Positions 51,949-60,782 of a stretch of DNA of 64,000 nucleotides are shown here, one piece after another (within the stretch, counting starts at the first letter, position 1; each line of letters begins with the position of its first letter). The notes below the pieces were generated by a model. The model saw nothing but the letters and a program-made list of their open reading frames with translations. It had not been told where the DNA came from and did no database searches. The stretch is from Aquabacterium sp. (lineage in GTDB: Bacteria > Pseudomonadota > Gammaproteobacteria > Burkholderiales > Burkholderiaceae_C), in assembly GCF_016195855.1 (NCBI RefSeq), contig NZ_JACPYU010000014.1, positions 62,001 through 126,000 of the forward strand, written 5' to 3'. Both the position numbers and the translations under genes were made by a program.

Positions 51949-53689
51949 TCAGAACTCGATGGCGCCCATGTCTGCTGCCGTGCCGTTGACGGGGCGGGCG
52001 ATCGGGCCGAAGGTTGGCTTCGAGAAGGTCGTGGCAGGTTGGTACAGCACCGGGTAGGCTGCCACGGCAGTCAGGTTGGCCTGAGCGGTGTTGACGATCG
52101 ACGTGCCGCTCACCGGGGTGAAGGTGGATGAGCTCACAGGGCTGACGGTGCTGGTCACCACGTTGGCCTTGCCGGTCAGGATGCCGGGCACGGGGTGGTA
52201 AGGATCATCCAGGCCCCAGGTCGAACGGATGAAGTTCTTGCCCAGGTTGATGGTGCCACCCGTTGTCCAGCCAGGAGCCACGTCGCTGGGCATACGCAGC
52301 CAGATGTCCACGCCGGCGGCGCTGGTGATCGGAGGCTTCGCTGCCCATGTGGTCACCACCGTAGTGGATGGGAGAGCCCGTATCGCCGTTCTTGACAATG
52401 ACGTTGCCGTACACATAGGTCGGGGCGTATTGCGAGAAGGTGGCTGCGGTGGCAGACCAGTCTTCCGGCTCGACCAGATCCATGGAGTGAGCGCCTTCGG
52501 TGATGTGGTTGTAGCGGATCACGGTGCCCAGCGAGCGGTCCTTGATGCCGATACCTTGAGAGGTGGGGACCAGGGGGCCAAGGCGGTTGAACTCGTAGGT
52601 GATGCGCAGGCTTTCCGCATAGATGTTATGCAGGAACATGTCGTTGGCGGCACCGTTGCTGTAGATGTAGTTGCCAGCGATGCGGATGTCCTGGGTGATG
52701 GTGGACATGCCGGCGCCGACGTCAACAGAGCGGGTGTAAATGCCGTTGGTGCAATCATGGATCACGTTGTCGGCGATCGTGATGTTCGCGCCGCGCTCTA
52801 CCCAGAGGCATGCGCCAAAACTGTCATAGGCTTGAACGCCACCCAGCGAGTTGGTGAAGGTGTAGCCAGGCTTGGCGTTACGCAACTCCAGGCCGTCGAT
52901 CTGGATGTAGGTGGGGTAGGCGGCAGACCAGCTTTGCGTGTTCAGGCGGTCCACCATGATGAGCGCACGCGTTTCCTGGATGTTGCCGGAGCTGGCGCCG
53001 GTGTAGGCCAGGCCCTTGCGAGCCACGGCGTTTTGACCATCGATGATGGGGCGTTCGCCATTGGTGCCCTTGACGCCGCAAACACGGACGGGGGCCGATG
53101 CAGTGCCATTGGCTGCCAGCAGGATGTGGCCGCGGTAAGGCGTGGCGCTGTAGAAGATGCGCACGGTGTCACCGGCCACCAGCTTCTCCCACGGGACGAG
53201 CGCAAGTGATGCGAGTTGCCCGGTGCCGGGGCCGACTTGATAGTCGGTGCCCTTGCCCGAGGGCTGGCAAGCGCCAACGACGCTGGCTGGTGCGGGAGCA
53301 GGGGCCGGTGCAGGAGCAGGGGCCGGTGCGGGAGCAGGGGCTGGCGCAGGAGCCGGGGCCGGTGCAGGAGCCGGGGCCGGGGCTGGCGCAGGAGCGGGGG
53401 CTGGCGCAGGAGCGGGGGCCGGTGCGGGAGCGGGGGCCGGTGCGGGAGCAGGGGCTGGTGCGGGAGCTGGTGCAGGAGCCGGGGCCGGTGCGGGACTCTG
53501 GGCAATTGGCGTGCCGGAGGCAGTCAGGTTGCCGGAGGTTGTTGGGTCTGTCGACGATGAACCGTCGCCGCCACCGCAGCCAGTGATGGCAGCGCTGACG
53601 CTGATCACAGCGATGCAGCTGTTAAGAAAGCTCAGGCGTTGGCCAAGCTGGAGGTGTTCGACAGCGGTAATAGCGGACGTCAGTTTCAA
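51949..53689 (-). pseudogene. Right-handed beta-helix lipoprotein, frameshifted
   Basis: The start encodes a lipoprotein signal (lipobox AITGC), then a 70-residue Pro-Ala repeat and a parallel beta-helix: IQIDGLELRNAKPGYTF, NITIADNVIHDCTNGIYTRS, IRIAGNYIYSNGAAND, RYNHITEGAHSMDL, YVYGNVIVKNGD. After IHYGGDHMGSEA the frame degrades to Arg/His/Trp-rich text and stops at 52205. Another frame carries on sensibly (GVDIWLRMPSDVAPGWTT, INLGKNFIRSTW, and a family-like end AADMGAIEF stopping at 51949). So a frameshift near 52345, perhaps with loss of a few tens of codons, splits the gene. Such folds are often polysaccharide lyases or hydrolases. It may be inactive, or the break may be a sequencing error. 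Confidence 0.75.
53285..53494 (-). repeat. (Pro-Ala)35 repeat tract in lipoprotein linker
   Basis: Two hundred and ten bases encode 35 consecutive Pro-Ala dipeptides, in hexanucleotide units that differ at the wobble base (GGTGCG, GGAGCA, GGGGCC and so on on the plus strand). It follows the lipobox segment. A Pro-Ala chain is stiff and extended and could hold the beta-helix away from the membrane. Copy number may vary by slippage. Confidence 0.9.
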
Positions 53690-54296
53690 GATAAGCCTCT
53701 GTGGTCAGGTCGCGTTGAGCAGATGGGTGAAGCGTATTCAATAAATCGCTCGTTTCAGCGCTGCATTTGTATGAAGACGTTTCAATGGCGCGTCTGGCAA
53801 ATGAAGTAATTGACGGGGAATCTCGGTGCAATAAAACTCATGGCGGTGATGGGGGGCATGCAGCGCGCAAAATTTTTCACGAACCCCCGGTTCGGGGTTT
53901 GACTTTTTTTGCGATATGGGATGGGCATTCGCGCTCTGCTGCCTGCGCGCCAGGATGCAACTTGATTCAATTCAGACGGGGTCCAGTCGCCTCGCCCCGG
54001 GGTGCTCGTTCGGGAGGGGGGCTACACAGTTGTTTGAGGCATCAAGCCGTGTGCGGTCAAGATGCTGCATGTTGTTGGCGTGTGGGGCTTGCATTGGGCT
54101 GGACGATACGGGTGAATTTGTATTTCAAGTCAAATGTTCGATGCGTATTATGGATTTGAATATGGGTGGTATTTTTTCTGACCGCGTACTGTTTCTGGTG
54201 TAGTTGGTTGTTGCGGCGGAGCTTGTTGGCTGCAGCCTGCGCATCTTTTGCACTCCCCCGGGTTGGGGCTGTGTGTGGCTGTGGCCGAGCGTTAAA
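53690..54296. other. Long gene-poor interval
   Basis: In these 607 bases I see no convincing gene. Short open frames exist but are rich in Cys, Trp and Arg without domain features. The interval holds a possible terminator-like element (AACCCC and GGGGTT around 53882-53899, followed by seven T at 53924 on the plus strand). It also holds the promoters of the beta-helix gene and of the oxidoreductase gene. Confidence 0.5.
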
Positions 54297-55406
54297 ATGG
54301 TTTCCAAATCGGTGTTTGAAATCAATGGGAGGCGCGTGCTGAAGGTTGCAATTATTGGCTGCGGCAAGATCGCTGACGGCCACGTTGAGCAGATACGAGC
54401 CATCGGGCGCGGCGAGGTGGTCGCTGTTTGCGACCGAGAGCCCTTGATGGTTGAGCAATTGGCCGTTCGCATGGGTATTCCGGGGCGTTTTGTCGATGCC
54501 CAGGAAATGCTGCGCGTTTGCCAGCCAGATGTCGTTCACATCGCGACCCCTCCCGAGTCGCATGTGGCGCTGGCGTGTATGGCCTTGAATGCCGGTTGCC
54601 ATGTTTTTGTCGAAAAACCTTTTGCCCTGACCGCTGAAGACGCTCGGGTGATTCTCGATTTGGCCAATCGTCTTGGTAAAAAGGTCAGTGTCAATTACCT
54701 CTACAACTTCGAGCCTCCTGGGCTTGAGCTGGAGGGCATCCTGGCGAACAAGGGGTTGGGTGATGTTGTTCACCTTGACACCTTGTATGGGTACAACTTG
54801 AACGGCGACTATGGGCTGGCTGTGATGTCTGACCCCGGGCATTGGGTGCATCGCTTGCCGGGCAAGCTCTTTCACAATGTACTGGACCACGTGCTGGCGA
54901 AGGTGGTGGCGCACATTGGCGATGATGTTGATGTGAGGGTGATGGCGTTCCGTCGCCGGCCTGCTTCTGGCAACCAGGTGCTGGACGCCCTGTCTGACGA
55001 ATTGCGCTTTATTTTGCGAAGTGGCGGCACCACCGTGACAGGCTTGATCAGTGCGCATGGGCGCCCTGTTGCGCATGCTTTGCGCGTGGTCGGCACAAAA
55101 GACACGGTCGAGCTGGATTACACCGCCCGAACTCTGGTGAGAGCCGCGAACTGGGCGCAGCCAAGCGCGCTGGGGCGCCTGTTCCCGGCGTTCGTTCAGG
55201 CTCGGGCGTTCTGGCGCAATGGCTGGCGCAATGTCGGGCTGTTTCGGCGCCACGAATATCACTATTTCCAGTGCATGCGTGTCTTGCTGGACAGGTTTTA
55301 CGATGCCGTGGAAAAAAATGGCCCCGACCCGATCCCGCCGGATCACATTTTGTGCGTGTGTCATGTGATTGACCGTTTGGTTGAAGGTATGGAGGCTCGG
55401 TCGTGA
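54297..55406 (+). CDS. Gfo/Idh/MocA-family oxidoreductase
   Basis: This 369-residue NAD(P)-dependent enzyme has an N-terminal Rossmann domain (VAIIGCGKIADGHVEQI, VVAVCDREPLMVEQLA) and the family's HVFVEKPFAL motif, followed by a C-terminal alpha/beta domain. Many members act on nucleotide sugars or sugar acids (WbpB, WlbA types), and the polysaccharide setting suggests a sugar-nucleotide 3-dehydrogenase. The start ATG (MVSKSVFEI) gives a ten-residue extension ahead of the fold. A later GTG (VLKVAI) is possible. Its stop overlaps the start of the epimerase gene by 4 bases. Confidence 0.88.
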   Translation: MVSKSVFEINGRRVLKVAIIGCGKIADGHVEQIRAIGRGEVVAVCDREPLMVEQLAVRMGIPGRFVDAQEMLRVCQPDVVHIATPPESHVALACMALNAGCHVFVEKPFALTAEDARVILDLANRLGKKVSVNYLYNFEPPGLELEGILANKGLGDVVHLDTLYGYNLNGDYGLAVMSDPGHWVHRLPGKLFHNVLDHVLAKVVAHIGDDVDVRVMAFRRRPASGNQVLDALSDELRFILRSGGTTVTGLISAHGRPVAHALRVVGTKDTVELDYTARTLVRAANWAQPSALGRLFPAFVQARAFWRNGWRNVGLFRRHEYHYFQCMRVLLDRFYDAVEKNGPDPIPPDHILCVCHVIDRLVEGMEARS

Positions 55407-56413
55407 AGGTATTGGTAACCGGTGCGGGGGGCTTCCTGGGGCGTCGCATTGTCGACAGTTTGCTGAGCCAGGGGGTTGAGCACGTTCGTGTGCATGTTCG
55501 CCAGACGCCGCCATCGGGCATGGTGGAGGCGCTTCGTGCCAAGTATCCGCAGGCCACCATCGAAGTGGCGCAGGCCAATCTCTTGTCCCGAGGGGCGCTG
55601 GAGCCCTTGGTGGCTGGTGTGGATTGCGTGGTGCATGCGGCGGCTGGCATGAAGGGCGCTGCAGCCGACATGTTTGCCAACACGGTGCTGACGTCGCGAA
55701 ACCTGTTGGAGGCCGCGTGTGCCCAAGGGGTGCGGCGCATCGTGCTCATCAGCTCGTTCTCGGTTTATGAGGCCGCGTCACTCAAGCACGGGCAAACGTT
55801 GACCGAGGCGACACCCATCGAGCGTGTTGGAGTTGAGCGTGGGCCTTATGGTTACGCCAAGACGCGGCAGGAGCACATGTTCAACGAGTTCCAGCGCGAA
55901 CATGGCTTTGAATCGGTGATCCTGCGGCCCGGCGTGATCTACGGTCCGGGCAGCGGCGCGTTCTCATCACGCGTGGGGATTCGCGCGATGGGCTTCTTCT
56001 TCTCGTTGGGGGGCGGTGCTTTGTTGCCCCTGACCTATGTCGACAACTGTGCTGATGCGGTTGCCAAGGCGGCCTTGAGTGCACCAGCTGGCAGCTCGTT
56101 CAGTGTGGTTGATGACGATTTGCCTACCTGTCGCGGCTACTTGAAGCGGTATCGCTGCGAGGTGGAGTCCATGCGCGTTGTGCCGGTGCCCTTCTGGGCG
56201 TTTCGCCTGGGGGCGAAGATGCTGGTGGCGTATCACAAGCGTTCGAAGGGGCAGTTGCCTGCGATTTTCACGCCTTATGTCGTTGACTCGATGTATCGCC
56301 CGCTGCGCTATAGCAATGCAGCCTTGAAGGCGATTGGCTGGGTTCAGCGTGTCAGCACGGAAGATGGCATCCGGCGCTCATTTCAGCATTGGCGCGAACA
56401 ACTCAAGAAGTGA
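55403..56413 (+). CDS. NAD-dependent epimerase/dehydratase (extended SDR)
   Basis: This 336-residue SDR has the glycine-rich motif VLVTGAGGFLGRRIVDSL, the DCVVHAAAGMKG stretch, ISSFSVYEA and the catalytic YGYAKTRQEH (YxxxK). A substrate-side LRPGVIYGPGSGAF follows. It likely modifies a nucleotide sugar or a related sugar lactone for the polysaccharide. GTG is the start (VKVLVTG) and overlaps the upstream stop by 4 bases, so the two are translationally coupled. It ends 8 bases before the convergent GT4 gene. Confidence 0.9.
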   Translation: MKVLVTGAGGFLGRRIVDSLLSQGVEHVRVHVRQTPPSGMVEALRAKYPQATIEVAQANLLSRGALEPLVAGVDCVVHAAAGMKGAAADMFANTVLTSRNLLEAACAQGVRRIVLISSFSVYEAASLKHGQTLTEATPIERVGVERGPYGYAKTRQEHMFNEFQREHGFESVILRPGVIYGPGSGAFSSRVGIRAMGFFFSLGGGALLPLTYVDNCADAVAKAALSAPAGSSFSVVDDDLPTCRGYLKRYRCEVESMRVVPVPFWAFRLGAKMLVAYHKRSKGQLPAIFTPYVVDSMYRPLRYSNAALKAIGWVQRVSTEDGIRRSFQHWREQLKK

Positions 56414-56420
56414 GTGTTGA

Positions 56421-57581
56421 TCAGCCTCTTGTGACTTTTGTGCAGACCTGAAGGGTTTCCCGCGCTACGTCGTCCCAGGTTCTCTGCATGGCCTGGGCGA
56501 TGGCAGCGTGGTCCCATTGGGTGGCGAGTGCCTTTTCCAGTGCGCTCTGGAGTGCCTGCGCTTGCCTGGGGGGGATGAGGATGCCGTTGCGCTCGTTGAG
56601 GATTTCACGGGTGCCGCCCACGTCGGTGGCCACCACCGGTTTGCCACAGGCCAGACCTTCCACGACAACGTTGGGATAGCCTTCCGACCAGCTGGGCAGT
56701 GTCAGCACGTCTGATGCGCAGATCCACTCTGCCACCTGATCAGGCGGTTGCCCGCCAGGGATGCGCACGCGTTCTTGCAGGCCAGCTTGCGCAATCAAGT
56801 TGAGCAACTCGGTTTTCATGACGCCATCGCCAATCAGCGCCAGACTCAATTTGCTGTTCTTCAGTGCCATGGCCTTGAAGGCCTGGATCAGTTCGTGCAT
56901 GCCTTTTGCCTCGACGAAGCGGCCCACGTAGATGATCATCTGTTCGTCAAGCGGGATGTTCAGGCGCTGCCGGATCGCTTGCTGGCTGCGCGGATGGAAC
57001 ACGCTGGTGTTGAATCCGTTGACGATGGTGTGGACGCGGTCGGGTGCCGCGCCAAAGTCGGTGATGGCGGTCTGGCGCATGGCCTCGCTGACAGTCAATA
57101 GTGCATCTGCACCGGCAATCGTCCGACGTGTCATGAAGTTGTTGATGCCCGCACGTACGTGGATGTCCGAGCCAAGTGCGCCGACGACGCATGGCACGCC
57201 AAGCTTGCGCGCGGTTCTCAAGGCAGCGTAGCCGTCTGGGTAGACCCAGTAGGCCAGGATGACATCTGGCTTGAAGGCCGCTACCCGGGGTGTCAGGAGA
57301 TGGCTGCTCACGTGCCCGTTGATGGCGCGTGAGATCACAGGAAAGACGGGATAGGTGAAGGTTTCCACATCAATGCCGTCGATGCGGTAGTCAGCCCCGA
57401 CTTGGCCATCCAGGAAGCTGCGCGGCGCCACGAAGGGCAGTTTGGGGTACTGCGATTGCTGAAAAAACACCTTGACGGTGGCCAGCTTGGACAGGGACCG
57501 TGCTGTTTCGTGAATGTAGCGTCCGCGGGTCTGATCGTGTGGTACCGGGAGCATGGGGGTCACGAGCGCAATACGGGTCAT
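56421..57581 (-). CDS. Family 4 glycosyltransferase
   Basis: This 386-residue GT-B enzyme has an N-terminal IALVTPMLPVPHDQTRGRYIHETARSL, the acceptor-domain YWVYPDGYAALRTARKLGVPCVVGALGSDIHV, and the donor domain IIYVGRFVEAKGMHELIQAFKAM, ALIGDGVMK, and SEGYPNVVVEGLACGKPVVATDVGGTREI (EX7E). The first segment resembles that of WbaZ-like and colanic-type glycosyltransferases. It likely transfers one sugar in repeat assembly. It lies on the minus strand 30 bases after the second acyltransferase gene and may share its transcript. Confidence 0.93.
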   Translation of the reverse strand: MTRIALVTPMLPVPHDQTRGRYIHETARSLSKLATVKVFFQQSQYPKLPFVAPRSFLDGQVGADYRIDGIDVETFTYPVFPVISRAINGHVSSHLLTPRVAAFKPDVILAYWVYPDGYAALRTARKLGVPCVVGALGSDIHVRAGINNFMTRRTIAGADALLTVSEAMRQTAITDFGAAPDRVHTIVNGFNTSVFHPRSQQAIRQRLNIPLDEQMIIYVGRFVEAKGMHELIQAFKAMALKNSKLSLALIGDGVMKTELLNLIAQAGLQERVRIPGGQPPDQVAEWICASDVLTLPSWSEGYPNVVVEGLACGKPVVATDVGGTREILNERNGILIPPRQAQALQSALEKALATQWDHAAIAQAMQRTWDDVARETLQVCTKVTRG

Positions 57582-57611
57582 AGAGTCTTGGGGCGGTATG
57601 TGTTGAGGCGA

Positions 57612-58736
57612 TCAGGCTCTGTGGTTCAGCCACTGCCGGAGCGGCATTTCAAAGCGGGTGTAGGACAGGTGCGCGAGGACCGAAAGGATCGCCACGGCAG
57701 CAAGGAAGCCAAGCGCAAAGGACCCGGTAAAGGCTTCGATTCTCGTTCGCAGGCTGTACAGCAGCAATTGGTGGAAGAGGTAGATGCCATAAGAGGCCTG
57801 GCCCATCTTGACCACCAGCGAGGCATTCATGCAGCGGGCCAGTACGCCCTCATTTCGCTTGGCCCGAATGATGACCAGGGGGATGAGGGCGGCGGCAGCC
57901 AGTGGCTCGATGATGTAGCCGAATGTGTAGCGGTAATGAAGGTTGCCATCCAGGGCGCCCGACCCAATCAGGACAAGTGCCGGCAGGATGGGGAGCCATG
58001 GGGCTTTTTGTTCGAGGTGTTCAATCCACTCTTTGGCTTGTGGGCGGCGCAAGCCCACGGCAAGCAGGCAGCCGATCAGCAGATGATCGGCGCGCGTTTC
58101 CAGTGCTCGATACAGGTATTCGTCGCTGGCCAGGCCGAGTTGGTACAAGGCTGCACGGTAAATCCATACGCAAAGCACGATCACGGCAATGCTTTTGTCC
58201 AGGCGATGGCCTGCACGCAGCATGAGCATCAGGGCAAAGGGCCATAAAAAGTAGAACTGCTCTTCAACGGCCAGTGACCAGCAGTGCGACAGAAAGTGCG
58301 TCTGGGCGCCGTGCAGCCCCTGGTAGTAGTTGAGCACGTACACCAGAGAGGTGCCCACGGCGCCCCATGGAATGGTCTTGTGCGTGAGATAGAGCGCAGC
58401 CATGCCCAGCAACACATAGGTGTAAAAAACGGGCATCAAGCGCGCGAAGCGCCGGCGGTAGAAGTCGCCAAGGTGAATGCGCCCCTGTTTTTCGATATCA
58501 CCCAGCAGCATCCAGGTGATCAGAAATCCACTGAGCACAAAAAATATCTCGACGCCAATGGCGCCATTCATCACATTGGGTATGCCTTCAGGAATCACAC
58601 CAGAGTGATCAGCCAGGACAAACAGCACGGCCAAGGCGCGCAGGAAGTCCAGTCCGGGTATGCGGCCTGTGCTGAGGGCTCTTGTCAACAAGCTTGCACC
58701 AGGCGACGCGGTGGTCACTGGCTGAGAGACGGTCAT
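57612..58736 (-). CDS. Membrane acyltransferase (OafA/YrhL-like)
   Basis: This 374-residue protein has about ten helices and the family motif IPGLDFLRALAVLFVLADHSGVIPEG, then VEIFFVLSGFLITWMLLGDIEKQG and the DFYRRRFARLMPVFY motif. The expected catalytic His is in ADHSG. It probably adds acetyl or another acyl group to an exopolysaccharide sugar. It starts 140 bases from the divergent rraA gene. With the acyltransferase at 42838 this gives the locus two acylation enzymes. Confidence 0.9.
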   Translation of the reverse strand: MTVSQPVTTASPGASLLTRALSTGRIPGLDFLRALAVLFVLADHSGVIPEGIPNVMNGAIGVEIFFVLSGFLITWMLLGDIEKQGRIHLGDFYRRRFARLMPVFYTYVLLGMAALYLTHKTIPWGAVGTSLVYVLNYYQGLHGAQTHFLSHCWSLAVEEQFYFLWPFALMLMLRAGHRLDKSIAVIVLCVWIYRAALYQLGLASDEYLYRALETRADHLLIGCLLAVGLRRPQAKEWIEHLEQKAPWLPILPALVLIGSGALDGNLHYRYTFGYIIEPLAAAALIPLVIIRAKRNEGVLARCMNASLVVKMGQASYGIYLFHQLLLYSLRTRIEAFTGSFALGFLAAVAILSVLAHLSYTRFEMPLRQWLNHRA

Positions 58737-58878
58737 GCTTTAGTATGTTCGTTGCCAGCAAAGCTGGAGACGATAGTGTCGACCGATAACGGCGTCAATC
58801 GCTCAGCCCAGGGGGCTGGGTGTTTGGATGAGTGGGCAACTTCAGTTGAAGTGAATATATGTTGATGGAGCGTTGTGC

Positions 58879-59376
58879 ATGAGTGCCAATTTTGCAACTT
58901 GCGATCTGTGCGATGAGCACAAAAACGACACGGACGGTGATTTCCGTGTCTTGCCGCCCGTGTTCAAGGACTATGGCCAACGCATCAGGTTCTCGGGGCA
59001 GGTTGCCACGGTGAAGTGCTTCGAGGACAACACGCTGGTCAAGGCCGCGGTGGATTCGCCTGGCCTGGGGCGTGTGCTGGTGGTCGATGGTGGTGCCTCT
59101 GTGCGCCGTGCGCTGGTGGGAGGCAACCTGGGCAAGGCCGCGGCCAAGAATGGTTGGGCCGGCGTCGTGGTCGATGGTTGCGTGCGTGATTCGGCCGAGC
59201 TGGCCGAGTGCGATGTGGGCATCCGGGCGCTGGGGCTGATGCCACTGCCGACCGAGAAGCGCAACGAAGGGCAGAAAGACATCGCGGTGCAGATCCAGGG
59301 TGTCTGGGTGCGGCCCGGCGACTGGCTGTACGCCGATGAAGACGGCATGGTCATCATGAGCAAGCCAGCTGCCTGA
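58879..59376 (+). CDS. rraA: RraA-family protein (RNase E regulator / HMG aldolase fold)
   Basis: This 165-residue protein has the RraA fold: TCDLCDEH start, GRVLVVDGGASVRRALVGGNLGKAAAKNGWAGVVVDGCVRDSAELAE with the GNLGKAA and RD motif, and VQIQGVWVRPGDWLYADEDGMVI. RraA binds and inhibits RNase E; related metal-dependent aldolases cleave 4-hydroxy-4-methyl-2-oxoglutarate. The short length without the aldolase's extra C-terminal region favours RraA, but the two are hard to tell apart by sequence. The ATG at MSANFATC matches the family start. It is next to the PLP enzyme gene, 45 bases away. Confidence 0.85.
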   Translation: MSANFATCDLCDEHKNDTDGDFRVLPPVFKDYGQRIRFSGQVATVKCFEDNTLVKAAVDSPGLGRVLVVDGGASVRRALVGGNLGKAAAKNGWAGVVVDGCVRDSAELAECDVGIRALGLMPLPTEKRNEGQKDIAVQIQGVWVRPGDWLYADEDGMVIMSKPAA

Positions 59377-59420
59377 TTTTACAGTGCGAAATGTCATCCG
59401 TCGGGCCGTATACTGGCCCC

Positions 59421-60782
59421 ATGGATGAATGCAAACTGGTGCTTCAGGGAACGCTGGCAGACTTTGTCGCATCCCTGGACGCTGGCCGGGATGCCGGCCA
59501 GCACGCCCGCGGCTCGCTTGTCGAGCGCTTCAGGCAGTTGCCTGTGTTGTGGGACCAGATGCTGGACCTGTTCAAGGTCGACACGTTTTCAAAGCAGATT
59601 CAAGGGCCGCTGCTCACGAAGGTTGCTGCCAGCGACCGGCGTGGGCGCCCGCTGGGGCAATGCCTGAACTTTGCCACGCAGGATTACCTGGCCTTGTCCT
59701 ACCACCCTGCGATCCGGCAGGCCGCCATCGACGCGATCGAAACCTATGGTGTGCACGCGGCGGGCAGCCCTGCACTGGTGGGCAATTCGGTGCCGTCCGT
59801 GATGCTGGAGCGGGCCATGTCGCAATGGTTGGGCATGAGCGAATGCGTGCTCTTCCCGACGGGGTGGGGCGCCTGTTTCGGCGCGGTCAAGGCCCTGGTG
59901 CGGCGCACCGACCACGTGGTGCTGGACGAGCTGGCGCATGCCAGCTTGCAGGAAGGGGCCCGGGCGGCAACCAACAGCGTCTATGCCTTTCGCCATCTGT
60001 GCGTGAGCAGCCTGGAGCGGCGTTTGAAGCGCTTGCGTGCCCAGGATCCCAGCGGTGGCATCCTGGTGGTGACCGAGTCGCTCTATTCCATGGATTCGGA
60101 TGTGCCTGACCTGAAGGCGCATCAGGAGCTGGCGCATCGTTATGGCGCCAACTTGCTGGTGGACGTGGCGCACGACCTCGGCGTGCTGGGGCGTGCGCAC
60201 GGCCTGGGGGCCATGGAGGTGCAGGGCGTGCTGGGCCAGATCGATCTGGTGGTGGGCAGTTTCTCCAAGGCTTTTGCGGCCAATTGCGGCTTTGTGGCCA
60301 GCAACCATCCGGGCCTGAAACTGGCCATGCGCTTTGGCTCGGGGCCCAATACGTTTTCGACGGCACCGTCGCCTATCCAGACGGCGGTGGCGCTCAAGGG
60401 CCTGGAGATCGTTCAGTCCAGCGAGGGCTTGGCCTGTCGTCAGCGCATCTTCGAGCGTTCGACGGCGTTGCGCGCGGTGCTGGATGCCATGGGCTTGCAG
60501 GTGCTGGGGCAACCCAGTGCCATCGTGCCGGTGCTCATGGGGGGCGTTGCACGCTCCAGGCTGACCGCTCGCTTCATGGTCGAGCAAGGCGTGTTGGTCA
60601 ATCTGGTAGAGCACCCCGCCGTGGCGCGCAACACAAGTCGCCTGCGTTTGCAGTTGATGGCCACGCATGAGCCTGAGCACCTTCAGGCCTGCGCGGAGGC
60701 TTTGGGCACGGCCATCGGGCAGGCCGATGACATGCTGCGCGAGATCAACGCGGGCCGCGACCCGCAGTCTCAGCTGGTTTGA
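59421..60782 (+). CDS. Alpha-oxoamine-synthase-like PLP-dependent enzyme
   Basis: This 453-residue fold-type I PLP enzyme resembles KBL/AONS/SPT/CqsA. Seen are DYLALSYHPAIRQAAIDAI, YGVHAAGSPALVGN, FPTGWGACFGAVKALVRRTDHVVLDELAHAS, VVTESLYSMDSD, LLVDVAHDLGVLG and the PLP-Lys motif VVGSFSKAFAANCGF. The DVAHDLGVLG segment differs from the DEAH(S/A)xG of AONS. There is an N-terminal extension of about 70 residues, so it is longer than BioF (about 390). Substrates may be an acyl-CoA or acyl-ACP plus an amino acid; neither can be told. A free-standing gene without bio or cqs neighbours. Its stop abuts that of serB. Confidence 0.78.
   Translation: MDECKLVLQGTLADFVASLDAGRDAGQHARGSLVERFRQLPVLWDQMLDLFKVDTFSKQIQGPLLTKVAASDRRGRPLGQCLNFATQDYLALSYHPAIRQAAIDAIETYGVHAAGSPALVGNSVPSVMLERAMSQWLGMSECVLFPTGWGACFGAVKALVRRTDHVVLDELAHASLQEGARAATNSVYAFRHLCVSSLERRLKRLRAQDPSGGILVVTESLYSMDSDVPDLKAHQELAHRYGANLLVDVAHDLGVLGRAHGLGAMEVQGVLGQIDLVVGSFSKAFAANCGFVASNHPGLKLAMRFGSGPNTFSTAPSPIQTAVALKGLEIVQSSEGLACRQRIFERSTALRAVLDAMGLQVLGQPSAIVPVLMGGVARSRLTARFMVEQGVLVNLVEHPAVARNTSRLRLQLMATHEPEHLQACAEALGTAIGQADDMLREINAGRDPQSQLV

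Noticed and set aside
53285-53494. Regular repeats that might be a CRISPR array
   Set aside because: Units are 6-12 bases, with no unique spacers and no cas genes; the tract is coding.
53247-53744. Plus-strand frame coding a Gly-Ala repeat
   Set aside because: It is the complement of the Pro-Ala repeat tract; no signal or second domain supports it.
53767-54159. Possible small gene in the long gap
   Set aside because: Cys/Trp/Arg-rich text, no ribosome site, no recognisable domain; treated as non-coding.
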